16,295 nucleotides of DNA, taken from the NCBI GenBank assembly GCA_012837465.1, contig DURG01000230.1, positions 1-16,295 on the forward strand, given 5' to 3'. The stretch comes from Propionibacterium sp. (lineage in GTDB: Bacteria > Actinomycetota > Actinomycetes > Propionibacteriales > Propionibacteriaceae). Both the position numbers and the translations under genes were made by a program. A model generated the notes under the pieces. The model saw only the letters and a list, made by a program, of their open reading frames with translations, made no database searches and had not been told where the DNA came from. Positions 6,271-12,195 of the stretch are shown piece after piece. How positions within the stretch are numbered: position 1 is the stretch's first letter; each line of letters opens with the position of its first letter.

Positions 6271-6351
6271 ATCGGCCATAGCTTGGTCGCCGTGGGGAAG
6301 GGGTCGGGTCCCCGCCCGAAGGCCCCCATCGGACCCTGTGGCAAGCAAGCC

Positions 6352-6418
6352 GTGGTCAAGCTGTCAGACACGCTGCGGGGGCCCTTCGTCGCCGCGCGGG
6401 GCGCGACGCTCAGGGACC
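6352..6418. repeat. Family-A repeat, copy A4 (forward orientation)
   Basis: Tail GTGGTCAAGCTGTCAGACA, then GCTGCGGGGGCCCTTCGTCG, inner stem CGTCGC (6387-6392) with GCGACG (6403-6408), then CGCTCAGGGACC. The inner stem differs on both sides from GTGCCC/GGGCAC of A2 and A3 yet still pairs. It faces A3 as an inverted pair. The 81 bases between them contain only a weak GGGTCC/GGACCC repeat (6306-6311, 6331-6336). Confidence 0.85.
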
Positions 6419-6448
6419 GAGACGGGCACTCCGCCCAGCCGCCAGCGG

Positions 6449-8059
6449 TTACTCGCCGGCGAGGAGCGCCTGCTCGGCCTCCTTGGTCCAGATGCCGTTG
6501 TTGAGCTTCTCGGCGACGTGCGGGAGCTTCTCCGGCATGTCCACCAGGCGGGTGAGCTCGAGGTCGTGGAGCATCGGGAAGACCATGATCTTGCCACCGC
6601 TGGTGCGGTTGATCACCGAGTCGATCGCGTCGCGGAAGCCCTTCATGCCGGTGACCGCATCGAGCGAGATGTGGGTGTCGATGACGCCCTCCTCGATCTT
6701 GCGGAGCACGGTGCGCATGTCCGAGACGTCCGAGCCGGAGGTGCCCAGCATGAAGATGCGGCGCTCGACGATGCCCTGCAGGTCGAACTCGCCCAGCGTG
6801 CCCGCCGGAATGCCGGCGAACGCGTTGAGGATGGCGCCCTCACCGGCGAGGTCGACGGCCTGCGCGACCAGCGGGGCCACCGGGACCATGCACGAGATGT
6901 GGGTGAAGCCGGGCTTGAGTTCCTCGTCGCCGGTGTTGACGTAGGTGACGGGGACGCCGCGCTCCTCGGCGATGGGGTCGACGGTCTTGGCCAGGTGTGC
7001 CAGGCGGTCGCTGGAGAGGTCCGTGCCGGTGACCTTGAGGTCGGCGAAGCCGGAGGTGACGGCGCGGATGGTGTGCATCATGCCCATGGGGCCGGCGGCG
7101 CCGATGATCGCGACGTCGTCGCCGTCGCGCAGTTCACCGGTGGCGGGCACCCAGGCGTAGCCGTCGGCCGGGTCGTCGCCGGTGGTGCCGACGAAGCGGA
7201 TGAAGTCGTAGTGCACGCGGCCGATGTCGATGCCGACCTTGCGGCCGATCTCCTTGCCACCCAGCACGATGCAGTAGGTGGCGCGGGTGCCGAGCAGCGC
7301 GGCGGTGGCCTCGAAGACCTCGGGATCTGCGCCGTAGTAGATGATGTCGTCGAACACCTGGCCCTCGAGCGAGGCGATCTCGCCCGGCGCGACCTGCACG
7401 GTCTCAGCCGGGGCATGCGCCGAGGTGAGGGCGTCCAGGCCGTTCGCGTCGCCGTCGGTGATGACGAGCAGGCGGCCACCCTCCTTGAGGTGGTCGCGCT
7501 CCTTCCAGGCGTAGGAGCCCTCGACGGTGGCCCACGGCTCGATGAGGCCCACGGCGGCGGCGGACGGGCCGTCGGTCACGTGGATGAGGAACTCCTCGCC
7601 GTCGGGTGAGACGACGCAGCGCTCGTCGACGAGGGCGTACTCCTGCAGCGCGCCGTCGAAGTTGTAGCCGAACGCGGCGTTCGACTTCGGCGTGCGCAGA
7701 TGCTTCCAGTCGGCCTGCACGAGGAGACGGTCGCCGACCTTGAAGTGGGTGACCTTGTCTCCGGCCTTGACGACGCGGACGACGGGCTCGTGGCCGGGGA
7801 CGACGGGCTGCGAGCCGGGCTTGTACGAGGGGATCTCGGGCAGGGCATCGAGGTCGATGCCGCTGATGACCTCCGCCTTGCGCGGGTGGGAGTCGAAGGC
7901 GTGGAGGAGCTTGGTGTCGGAGAAGCAGATGCCGCAGGCCTCCACCTGGAGGAGCATCTGGAACGGGCCGACCTCGTCGACCGGCTTCTCGGTGTTGTGC
8001 ACGATCTCGTCGACGCCGACGATCTGGATCGCGTGCTGAGTTGCGGGGATCTGGGTCAC
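6449..8059 (-). CDS. Zinc-dependent MDR dehydrogenase, sorbose-1-phosphate reductase-like, enlarged
   Basis: A 536-residue medium-chain dehydrogenase, well above the usual 340-420. The GroES-like catalytic part has candidate zinc ligands C42 (ACGICFSD), H90/E91 (PGHEP) and E174 (LIEPWA). The four-cysteine structural zinc loop of typical MDR enzymes is missing. Residues about 195-300 resemble a cofactor domain (GGRLLVITDGDANGLDAL, then DDIIYYGADPEVFEATAALL) without a GxGxxG loop. Residues about 312-490 form a full Rossmann domain with IIGAAGPMG. It thus looks like two tandem cofactor domains, the first decayed. The start is GTG 8059, with AGAAAGG upstream. The divergent SorC/DeoR-type regulator suggests a sugar-phosphate or polyol-phosphate substrate (inference). 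Confidence 0.85.
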   Translation of the reverse strand: MTQIPATQHAIQIVGVDEIVHNTEKPVDEVGPFQMLLQVEACGICFSDTKLLHAFDSHPRKAEVISGIDLDALPEIPSYKPGSQPVVPGHEPVVRVVKAGDKVTHFKVGDRLLVQADWKHLRTPKSNAAFGYNFDGALQEYALVDERCVVSPDGEEFLIHVTDGPSAAAVGLIEPWATVEGSYAWKERDHLKEGGRLLVITDGDANGLDALTSAHAPAETVQVAPGEIASLEGQVFDDIIYYGADPEVFEATAALLGTRATYCIVLGGKEIGRKVGIDIGRVHYDFIRFVGTTGDDPADGYAWVPATGELRDGDDVAIIGAAGPMGMMHTIRAVTSGFADLKVTGTDLSSDRLAHLAKTVDPIAEERGVPVTYVNTGDEELKPGFTHISCMVPVAPLVAQAVDLAGEGAILNAFAGIPAGTLGEFDLQGIVERRIFMLGTSGSDVSDMRTVLRKIEEGVIDTHISLDAVTGMKGFRDAIDSVINRTSGGKIMVFPMLHDLELTRLVDMPEKLPHVAEKLNNGIWTKEAEQALLAGE

Positions 8060-8091
8060 GGGGACACCCTTTCTCTGAGTGTTGCACCTCC

Positions 8092-8097
8092 AATCTA
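8092..8097 (-). promoter_or_regulatory. -10 box of the dehydrogenase gene
   Basis: TAGATT on the minus strand, giving a leader of about 25 bases that contains the ribosome binding site before GTG 8059. No strong -35 hexamer is seen. Confidence 0.45.
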
Positions 8098-8136
8098 GGC
8101 CGCGGGACGGCGAAAGGGCAGCGGTCCCGGCACAAC

Positions 8137-8150
8137 TGGGCATTTGCCCA
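8137..8150. promoter_or_regulatory. Palindrome TGGGCATTTGCCCA, candidate SorC-type operator
   Basis: A perfect 14-base inverted repeat (TGGGCA-TT-TGCCCA) lies in the divergent region, about 40 bases upstream of the dehydrogenase -10 box. Its position and symmetry fit an operator for the neighbouring SorC/DeoR-type regulator. The binding is inferred. Confidence 0.55.
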
Positions 8151-8232
8151 CCCCGGTGTGGGTTGAGCCTGCGACGATAGGAATAGCGTCGGAACCGGGT
8201 GGGTTGGCAATGGTCTGTTTTCCGGTTCGGCG

Positions 8233-8282
8233 GGTTTCGACACGACCGCGCGGCTCGTTCCTCGCAGGCGGTCGGCTCAACC
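8233..8282. repeat. Family-C palindromic repeat in the leader of the SorC-type gene
   Basis: End sequences GGTTTCGACA and GGCTCAACC enclose a perfect stem, CGACCGC (8243-8249) with GCGGTCG (8268-8274). GGTT (8233-8236) pairs with AACC (8279-8282). The loop holds GGCTCGTTCCTCGC (8252-8265), identical to 3577-3590 inside repeat A2. It ends 8 bases before the GGAGG ribosome binding site of the regulator gene, so it would fold in the 5' untranslated region. Confidence 0.75.
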
Positions 8283-8298
8283 AGCGAAAGGAGGCGAC

Positions 8299-9234
8299 AT
8301 GCTGACGCCCACTCCGAACGACCTCGACCTCGTCGTGCGCGCCGCCTGGCTCTATTACGAGGACGGGTTGACGCAGGCGCAGGTCGCCAAGCGGCTGTTC
8401 GTCTCCCGGCAGACCGTGGGCCGACTGCTGGAGGCCGCCCGGCAGCGCGGGATCGTGCGGATCGAGATGGACTCGCAGTACCTCGCCGCGATGGAACTCG
8501 CCACGCGGCTCAAGGAGGTCACCCACCTCAGCGATGTCATCGTCGTGCCCACCGCCGAGGGCAAGCTCTCCCGCGAACGCACCAACGAACGGGTCGCCGC
8601 GGCGCTGGCCGCCTACGCCCGCCGACACCTCCACCCCGGCGCCGTCGTCGGCGTCTCCTGGGGCGACTCCGTTGCCCGGGCCCTCGTCGAACTCTCCGAG
8701 GAGTCGATCGACGGCGTGCAGTTCGTCGCCTGCGCCGGCGAGCTGAGCGCCATCGACGAGGTGCTCACCCGGTCACCGGCCGTGCTGCGCCGGCTCCGCA
8801 CCGTGCCCGCGCCGCTGCTCGTCTCGAGCGCCTCGATGGCCCAGGCCCTCGCGCAGGAGGACGCCGTCCGCGAGGTGCTCGACCTCGCCCGCTCGGCCGT
8901 CGTGACCCTGACCGGCATGGGGTCGGCGACCCCGAGGGGCTCCGCCGTGCTGGCCGGGGTGACGACCGACGAGGAGGTCGCCGAGTTCGCTTCCCGTGGG
9001 GCAGTCGGCGACATGTTGGGCGAGTGGTACGACGCGGACGGCCGGGTGGTCGAGACCAGTTGGTCGGAGCGACGCGTCGGCGTCGGCCTCGACGAGTTGC
9101 GTGGGATGAGCAATGTGGTGGGGGTCGCCGGGGGAGTGGAGAAGGTCGCCGCGATCCGGGGTGCGATCCGCGGCGGGCTGATCGACGCGTTGGTCACCGA
9201 CGAGCCGACGGCCCAAGCCCTCCTCGGTCCCTGA
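8299..9234 (+). CDS. SorC/DeoR-type transcriptional regulator with sugar-binding domain
   Basis: A 311-residue regulator of the SorC family (related to LsrR, DeoR of Bacillus and CggR). An N-terminal helix-turn-helix (residues about 24-58: LTQAQVAKRLFVSRQTVGRL, then LEAARQRGIVRIEM) is followed by a sugar-phosphate-binding domain with GVSWGDSVARAL, LTGMGSATPRGS and GDMLGEWYDADG. Family members bind a phosphorylated sugar that changes DNA binding or tetramer form. The ATG 8299 follows AAAGGAGG by five bases. It is divergent from the dehydrogenase, so it probably controls that gene and perhaps itself. Its last two sense codons and stop (GGT CCC TGA) are part of a family-A repeat, so an ancestral C-terminus may have been replaced. 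Confidence 0.92.
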   Translation: MLTPTPNDLDLVVRAAWLYYEDGLTQAQVAKRLFVSRQTVGRLLEAARQRGIVRIEMDSQYLAAMELATRLKEVTHLSDVIVVPTAEGKLSRERTNERVAAALAAYARRHLHPGAVVGVSWGDSVARALVELSEESIDGVQFVACAGELSAIDEVLTRSPAVLRRLRTVPAPLLVSSASMAQALAQEDAVREVLDLARSAVVTLTGMGSATPRGSAVLAGVTTDEEVAEFASRGAVGDMLGEWYDADGRVVETSWSERRVGVGLDELRGMSNVVGVAGGVEKVAAIRGAIRGGLIDALVTDEPTAQALLGP

Positions 9235-9354
9235 GCGTTCGCCAGCGAGCTTGCGAGCCAGCGAACGACGTGATCCCTGAGCGTTCGCCAGCGAGCTTGC
9301 GAGCCAGCGAACGACGAAGGGCCCCCGCAGCTGATCTGACACTTTGACCACAGC
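9226..9354. repeat. Family-A repeat, copy A5 with internal 46-bp duplication
   Basis: A 43-base block, starting TCCCTGAGCGTTCGCC, occurs at 9228-9270 and again, identical, at 9274-9316 (period 46). Each block has the stem CGTTCGC (9236-9242) with GCGAACG (9261-9267) or its equivalent. Only the second block continues into the family-A end GACGAAGGGCCCCCGCAG and the tail TCTGACACTTTGACCAC. The first block overlaps the end of the SorC-type gene, including its stop codon. Confidence 0.88.
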
Positions 9355-9370
9355 GGCTCAGGCGTCACAA

Positions 9371-9428
9371 GGGCTGCGGGGCCCCTTCGTCGTGCCCGGC
9401 TCCTTTGTCGCGGGGTACGCTCAGGGAG
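9371..9428. repeat. Family-A repeat, copy A6 (forward orientation)
   Basis: GGGCTGCGGGGCCCCTTCGTCG, shown here in pieces as GGCTGCGGGG and CCCTTCGTCG, then the stem GTGCCC (9392-9397) with GGGTAC (9413-9418, one G-T wobble), then CGCTCAGGGA. It forms an inverted pair with A5 and ends four bases before the pcm stop codon. Confidence 0.82.
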
Positions 9429-9431
9429 CGA

Positions 9432-9992
9432 TTATCGCAGCGGGACGAAGCTGAACATGCCGGCGGCCGCGCTGCGGGTTAGCCTCCCGTCGGATTCCTT
9501 CTGCACGATGGTGATGCGTTGCGCGGCGGGCAGCACCATGCGGCCCCCTGGCGCCAGTTGTTCCTCCAACTCGGCGGGGATGCGGCCGCCGTCGGCGGAG
9601 ACCAGGATGCGGTCGAACGGTGCCTCGCCCGGGAGCCCCAGCACGCCGTCCTCGGCGAGTTCGAAGCGCGCCCACGGGAACCGCTCGTCCATGTGTTGGC
9701 GTCCCATCTCGACCAGTTCGGGCACCACGTCGACCCCGATCACCGTGCCGCTCTCGCCCACCAGGTAGGCCAGCAGCGCGGTGGTCCAGCCGGAGCCGCT
9801 GCCCACGTCGAGCACCTTGTGGCCCGGCTGCGCGTCGAGGTGCTCCAGCATGTAGCGCACGGTGTATGGCTGGGAGTTCGTGGCGTCGTGGCCGATGGCC
9901 AGCGCCCGGTCCAGGTCGGCGTACGGCCTCACCTTGGGCGGGAGGAAGTCTGCCCGCGCCACCACATCGAATGCGTCGTCGAGCCTGGCCAT
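9432..9992 (-). CDS. pcm: Protein-L-isoaspartate O-methyltransferase
   Basis: A 186-residue SAM-dependent enzyme that methylates isoaspartyl residues in aged proteins, starting their repair. It carries PPKVRPYADLDRALAIGHDA (18-37, the substrate-side segment), then NSQPYTVRYMLEHL, the SAM motif I VLDVGSGSGWTTALLA (60-75), VIGVDVVPELVEMGR, and the late motifs DRILVSADGGRIP and QLAPGGRMVLP. It is slightly shorter than the E. coli enzyme (about 208), as is common in actinobacteria. The start is ATG 9992. GGAG is only one base away, so the gene may be read from a leaderless mRNA; a CACACT -10-like box lies at 10003-9998. It is downstream of hsp20 on the same strand but separated by family-B repeats. 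Both serve protein quality control. Confidence 0.92.
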   Translation of the reverse strand: MARLDDAFDVVARADFLPPKVRPYADLDRALAIGHDATNSQPYTVRYMLEHLDAQPGHKVLDVGSGSGWTTALLAYLVGESGTVIGVDVVPELVEMGRQHMDERFPWARFELAEDGVLGLPGEAPFDRILVSADGGRIPAELEEQLAPGGRMVLPAAQRITIVQKESDGRLTRSAAAGMFSFVPLR

Positions 9993-10055
9993 ACTCCAGT
10001 GTGCCCCCTTCGGCGTTCGCAGCGGTGCGGTCAGCCGGATTTGCTGGGGCGGAGT

Positions 10056-10138
10056 GTCCCTCGATACGCCGATGGGAAGGCCAGCAGCCAGTCACGTGTG
10101 ACTGATCTGCAGGGCCTTCCCATCGGCACTCGGGACCC
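10056..10138. repeat. Family-B palindromic repeat, copy B2
   Basis: It has the same ends as B1: GTCCCTCGATAC (10056-10067) and GGCACTCGGGACCC (10125-10138). Here they enclose a different, perfect 15-bp stem, GCCGATGGGAAGGCC (10068-10082) with 10113-10127. Its loop contains another perfect hairpin, CAGTCAC-GT-GTGACTG (10089-10104). It lies upstream of pcm. Confidence 0.88.
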
Positions 10139-10156
10139 AGAGCTCAGCGGATTTTT

Positions 10157-10176
10157 CCCATCGGCACTCGGGACCC
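10157..10176. repeat. Family-B repeat end, copy B3 (half element)
   Basis: CCCATCGGCACTCGGGACCC, identical over 20 bases to 10119-10138 and 38 bases from it. Only the right end and outer stem are present. It ends five bases before the hsp20 stop codon. Confidence 0.8.
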
Positions 10177-10181
10177 GGGGG

Positions 10182-10619
10182 TCAGCCCTCGGCGCCGTCC
10201 TCGACGACCTCGGACTTGATCTCACGCTGCGAACCGGAGTGGGCGACGGAGATCTTGCGCGGCTTGGACTCCTCGGCGACCGGCAGTGTCACGGTGAGCA
10301 CGCCGTCGGTGTAGTCGGCCTCGATCTTGCTGGCATCGATGCCGGGGCCCAGCGACAGCTGGCGGGCGAACGTGCCGGTGGCGCGCTCGCGGGCGAGCCA
10401 CTGGGTGTCCTCGTCGGCCTTGACCTTGCGCTCGGCGCGGATGGTGAGCGTGCGGTCGTCGATGTCGATGTCGATGCTCGACGGGTCGACGCCGGGGAGG
10501 TCGATCTCGGCGACGAAGTGGTCACCGGTGCGGTAGAGGTCCATGTTCATTCCGGGCTGCGAGGAGCGGGCCTCGAACAGGCGCTCCATGTCACGGAACG
10601 GATCAAAGGTGCGAGCCAT
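10182..10619 (-). CDS. hsp20: Hsp20 small heat-shock protein
   Basis: A 145-residue alpha-crystallin-type chaperone that holds unfolding proteins in soluble complexes without ATP. A short N-terminus (MARTFDPFRDMERLFEAR) precedes the alpha-crystallin domain (about 26-125) with DHFVAEIDLPGVDPSSIDID, DDRTLTIRAERK, SLGPGIDASKIEADYTDGVL and TVTLPVAEESKPRKISV, where I-x-V may serve as the C-terminal anchoring motif. The L-PGxD-x-I pattern and A-x-xxxGVLxVxxP are the family hallmarks. The ATG 10619 is preceded by GAAAGGAA. A good -35/-10 promoter with two HAIR-like inverted repeats shows heat-shock control by an HspR-type repressor. HspR itself is not in the window. Confidence 0.95.
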   Translation of the reverse strand: MARTFDPFRDMERLFEARSSQPGMNMDLYRTGDHFVAEIDLPGVDPSSIDIDIDDRTLTIRAERKVKADEDTQWLARERATGTFARQLSLGPGIDASKIEADYTDGVLTVTLPVAEESKPRKISVAHSGSQREIKSEVVEDGAEG

Positions 10620-10646
10620 GTGCTTTCCTTTCGCTTGGCAAGTGGG

Positions 10647-10667
10647 GTTGAGCCTTATGGACTCAAC
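10647..10667. promoter_or_regulatory. HAIR-like operator 1 (HspR site)
   Basis: GTTGAGC-N7-ACTCAAC. It matches the published HAIR pattern CTTGAGT-N7-ACTCAAG in symmetry, core TTGAG/CTCAA and spacing. It covers the expected start of transcription of hsp20 and touches the -10 box. Confidence 0.8.
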
Positions 10668-10693
10668 TTTAATCCGGAGCGTCGGAAAGTCAA
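10666..10693 (-). promoter_or_regulatory. hsp20 promoter
   Basis: On the minus strand TTGACT (10693-10688) and TAAAGT (10671-10666) are separated by 16 bases. It is a strong housekeeping-type promoter, held between two HAIR-like operators, with a leader of about 40 bases. Confidence 0.8.
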
Positions 10694-10698
10694 GTCAG

Positions 10699-10721
10699 AG
10701 TTGAGCGTGCCTGGCTCAACT
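10699..10721. promoter_or_regulatory. HAIR-like operator 2 (HspR site)
   Basis: AGTTGAGC-N7-GCTCAACT, a perfect 8-bp inverted repeat with the HAIR spacing, directly upstream of the hsp20 -35 box. Together with operator 1 it brackets the promoter. Confidence 0.8.
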
Positions 10722-10781
10722 TGCTTTCGCCCGGCGCGAACACGGCTGGCGGGACGGTGCGACGACGAGCCTGGGCCGGGG

Positions 10782-10787
10782 TAATCT
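10782..10787 (+). promoter_or_regulatory. -10 box of the second MFS transcript
   Basis: TAATCT, seven bases before a GTG at 10795. It is the best -10 match upstream of the exporter gene. No clear -35 box. Confidence 0.5.
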
Positions 10788-10794
10788 CGCCGTC

Positions 10795-10821
10795 GTGATC
10801 GATCCGGGGGCGGCGCCATGA
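10795..10821 (+). CDS. Possible 8-codon leaderless leader ORF
   Basis: GTG ATC GAT CCG GGG GCG GCG CCA TGA encodes MIDPGAAP. It begins where transcription from the TAATCT box would start, and its stop overlaps the MFS start codon as ATGA. The MFS gene has no good ribosome binding site of its own, so translation could reach it by termination-reinitiation. The alternative is that the GTG is unused and GGGGGCGG acts as a weak binding site. Confidence 0.3.
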   Translation: MIDPGAAP

Positions 10822-12101
10822 GCCTCGCGCACAGGCTGCGCGGGATCTTCGCCGACACCCGCCCTCTCCGGACGCCGGACTTCCGTCGCCTCTGGACGGC
10901 CAACATCGTCACCGTCATCGGCGCGCAACTCACCGTCGTCGCCGTCCCCGCACAGATCTACTCCATCACCGGCTCGTCCGGCATGGTGGGCCTCACCGGC
11001 ATCTTCGGGCTGGTGCCGCTGGTGGTGTTCGGCCTCTGGGGCGGTGCGCTCGCCGACCACATGGACCGCCGGGTCCTGCTCGAGATCACGACGATCGGCC
11101 TGGTCGTCACCTCCGCGCTCTTCTGGCTCCAGGCGCTGCTGGGGCTCGACAACGTCTGGATACTGCTCGTGCTCTTCGCGGTGCAGCAGGCATTCTTCGC
11201 GGTCAATCAACCCACGCGGGTGGCGATCCTCCCCAAGCTCCTCCCCGACGAGCAGCTACCCGCCGCGAACGCGCTCAACATGACGGTGATGTCGGCCGGC
11301 GCGATCGCCGGGCCCCTCGTCGGCGGCGCCCTCATTCCGGTGCTCGGCTATTCGTGGCTCTACTTCGCCGACACCCTCACCCTCTTCGCCACCCTCTACG
11401 CCGTGTGGCGGTTGCCGTCGCTGCCGGTCGACAACCCGCAGGGCAGCCCCGGCCTCAAGTCGGTCATCGACGGGCTGGTGTATCTCGGCGCGCACAAGAT
11501 CGTCCTGCTGAGCTTCGTCGTCGACCTCATCGCCATGGTCTTCGGCATGCCCCGCGCACTTTTCCCGGAGATGGCGCACGCATCCTTCGGTGGGCCGGCC
11601 GACGGCGGGTTGGAGTTCGCGCTCCTGTTCGCCGCCATGCCCGCCGGCGCCGTCCTCGGTGGCGTGTTCGGCGGTTGGGTCTCGAGGGTATCGCGGCAGG
11701 GCGCAGCCGTGCTCTGGGCGATCGCCGTCTGGGGCGGGGCGATGGCGGTGATGGGCCTCGCCGTCGGGTTGGCGCCCTGGGCCACCGGCGCCATGCTCGG
11801 CCTTGCGCTCGCCATGCTCGTGCTGGGCGGCGCGGCGGACATGGCGTCGGCCGCCTTCCGCCAGTCGATCCTGCTCGCCGCCACCGACGACGCCGTCCGC
11901 GGCCGGCTCCAGGGCGTGTTCATCGTCGTCGTCGCGGGCGGACCGCGCATCGCCGACGTCATCCACGGCGGCGCCGCGGAGGTCGTCGGCCCAGCCTGGG
12001 CGACTGGCGGCGGAGGGGTGTTGGTGCTCGTCGGCATCGCCATAGCAGCCCTGGTCTTCCCCGCGTTCAGGGGCTACCGGATCGGTGCAGAGCGCCCATG
12101 A
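10818..12101 (+). CDS. MFS exporter (EntS-like)
   Basis: A 427-residue full-length Major Facilitator transporter of the EntS/MFS_3 group, in the cytoplasmic membrane, with about 12 hydrophobic segments. Typical parts are TPDFRRLWTANIVTVIGAQL in helix 1, the loop 2-3 motif GGALADHMDRRVLLEITTIG, FFAVNQPTRVAILPKLLPDE after helix 4, and the end segment DDAVRGRLQGVFIVVVAGGP with RIADVIHGGAA, which strongly recalls enterobactin exporter EntS and relatives. No siderophore genes are nearby, so the substrate stays open. It is related to, but clearly distinct from, the truncated exporter at the left edge. The start is ATG 10818, overlapping a possible leader ORF. It is divergent from hsp20, and the 175 bases between hold both promoters. 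Confidence 0.92.
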   Translation: MSLAHRLRGIFADTRPLRTPDFRRLWTANIVTVIGAQLTVVAVPAQIYSITGSSGMVGLTGIFGLVPLVVFGLWGGALADHMDRRVLLEITTIGLVVTSALFWLQALLGLDNVWILLVLFAVQQAFFAVNQPTRVAILPKLLPDEQLPAANALNMTVMSAGAIAGPLVGGALIPVLGYSWLYFADTLTLFATLYAVWRLPSLPVDNPQGSPGLKSVIDGLVYLGAHKIVLLSFVVDLIAMVFGMPRALFPEMAHASFGGPADGGLEFALLFAAMPAGAVLGGVFGGWVSRVSRQGAAVLWAIAVWGGAMAVMGLAVGLAPWATGAMLGLALAMLVLGGAADMASAAFRQSILLAATDDAVRGRLQGVFIVVVAGGPRIADVIHGGAAEVVGPAWATGGGGVLVLVGIAIAALVFPAFRGYRIGAERP

Positions 12102-12195
12102 GATCCTTAAACCGTCCAGTAGTCGGTTCGCGTGGCGAAATTCCCACAGCCAAGGCAGAATGGGAGCGGAATGCCACCATTACAAAGGAGTACTA

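Noticed and set aside
6338..7609. 423-residue open frame on the plus strand
   Set aside because: It is antisense to the dehydrogenase, has the same biased composition, and begins inside repeat A4.
8060..8143. N-terminal extension of the dehydrogenase
   Set aside because: The extension is not MDR-like, and GTG 8059 has AGAAAGG at a proper distance plus a -10 box upstream.
9228..9316. CRISPR array
   Set aside because: Only two direct copies, nearly no spacer (3 bases), and the units belong to a dispersed palindromic family; no cas genes.
9519..10784. 421-residue plus-strand frame across pcm and hsp20
   Set aside because: It is antisense to two clear genes and crosses the repeat region between them.
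12085..12195. N-terminal extension of the CoA transferase
   Set aside because: It would overlap the MFS gene, while GTG 12196 has AAAGGAG five bases upstream and matches the usual family start.
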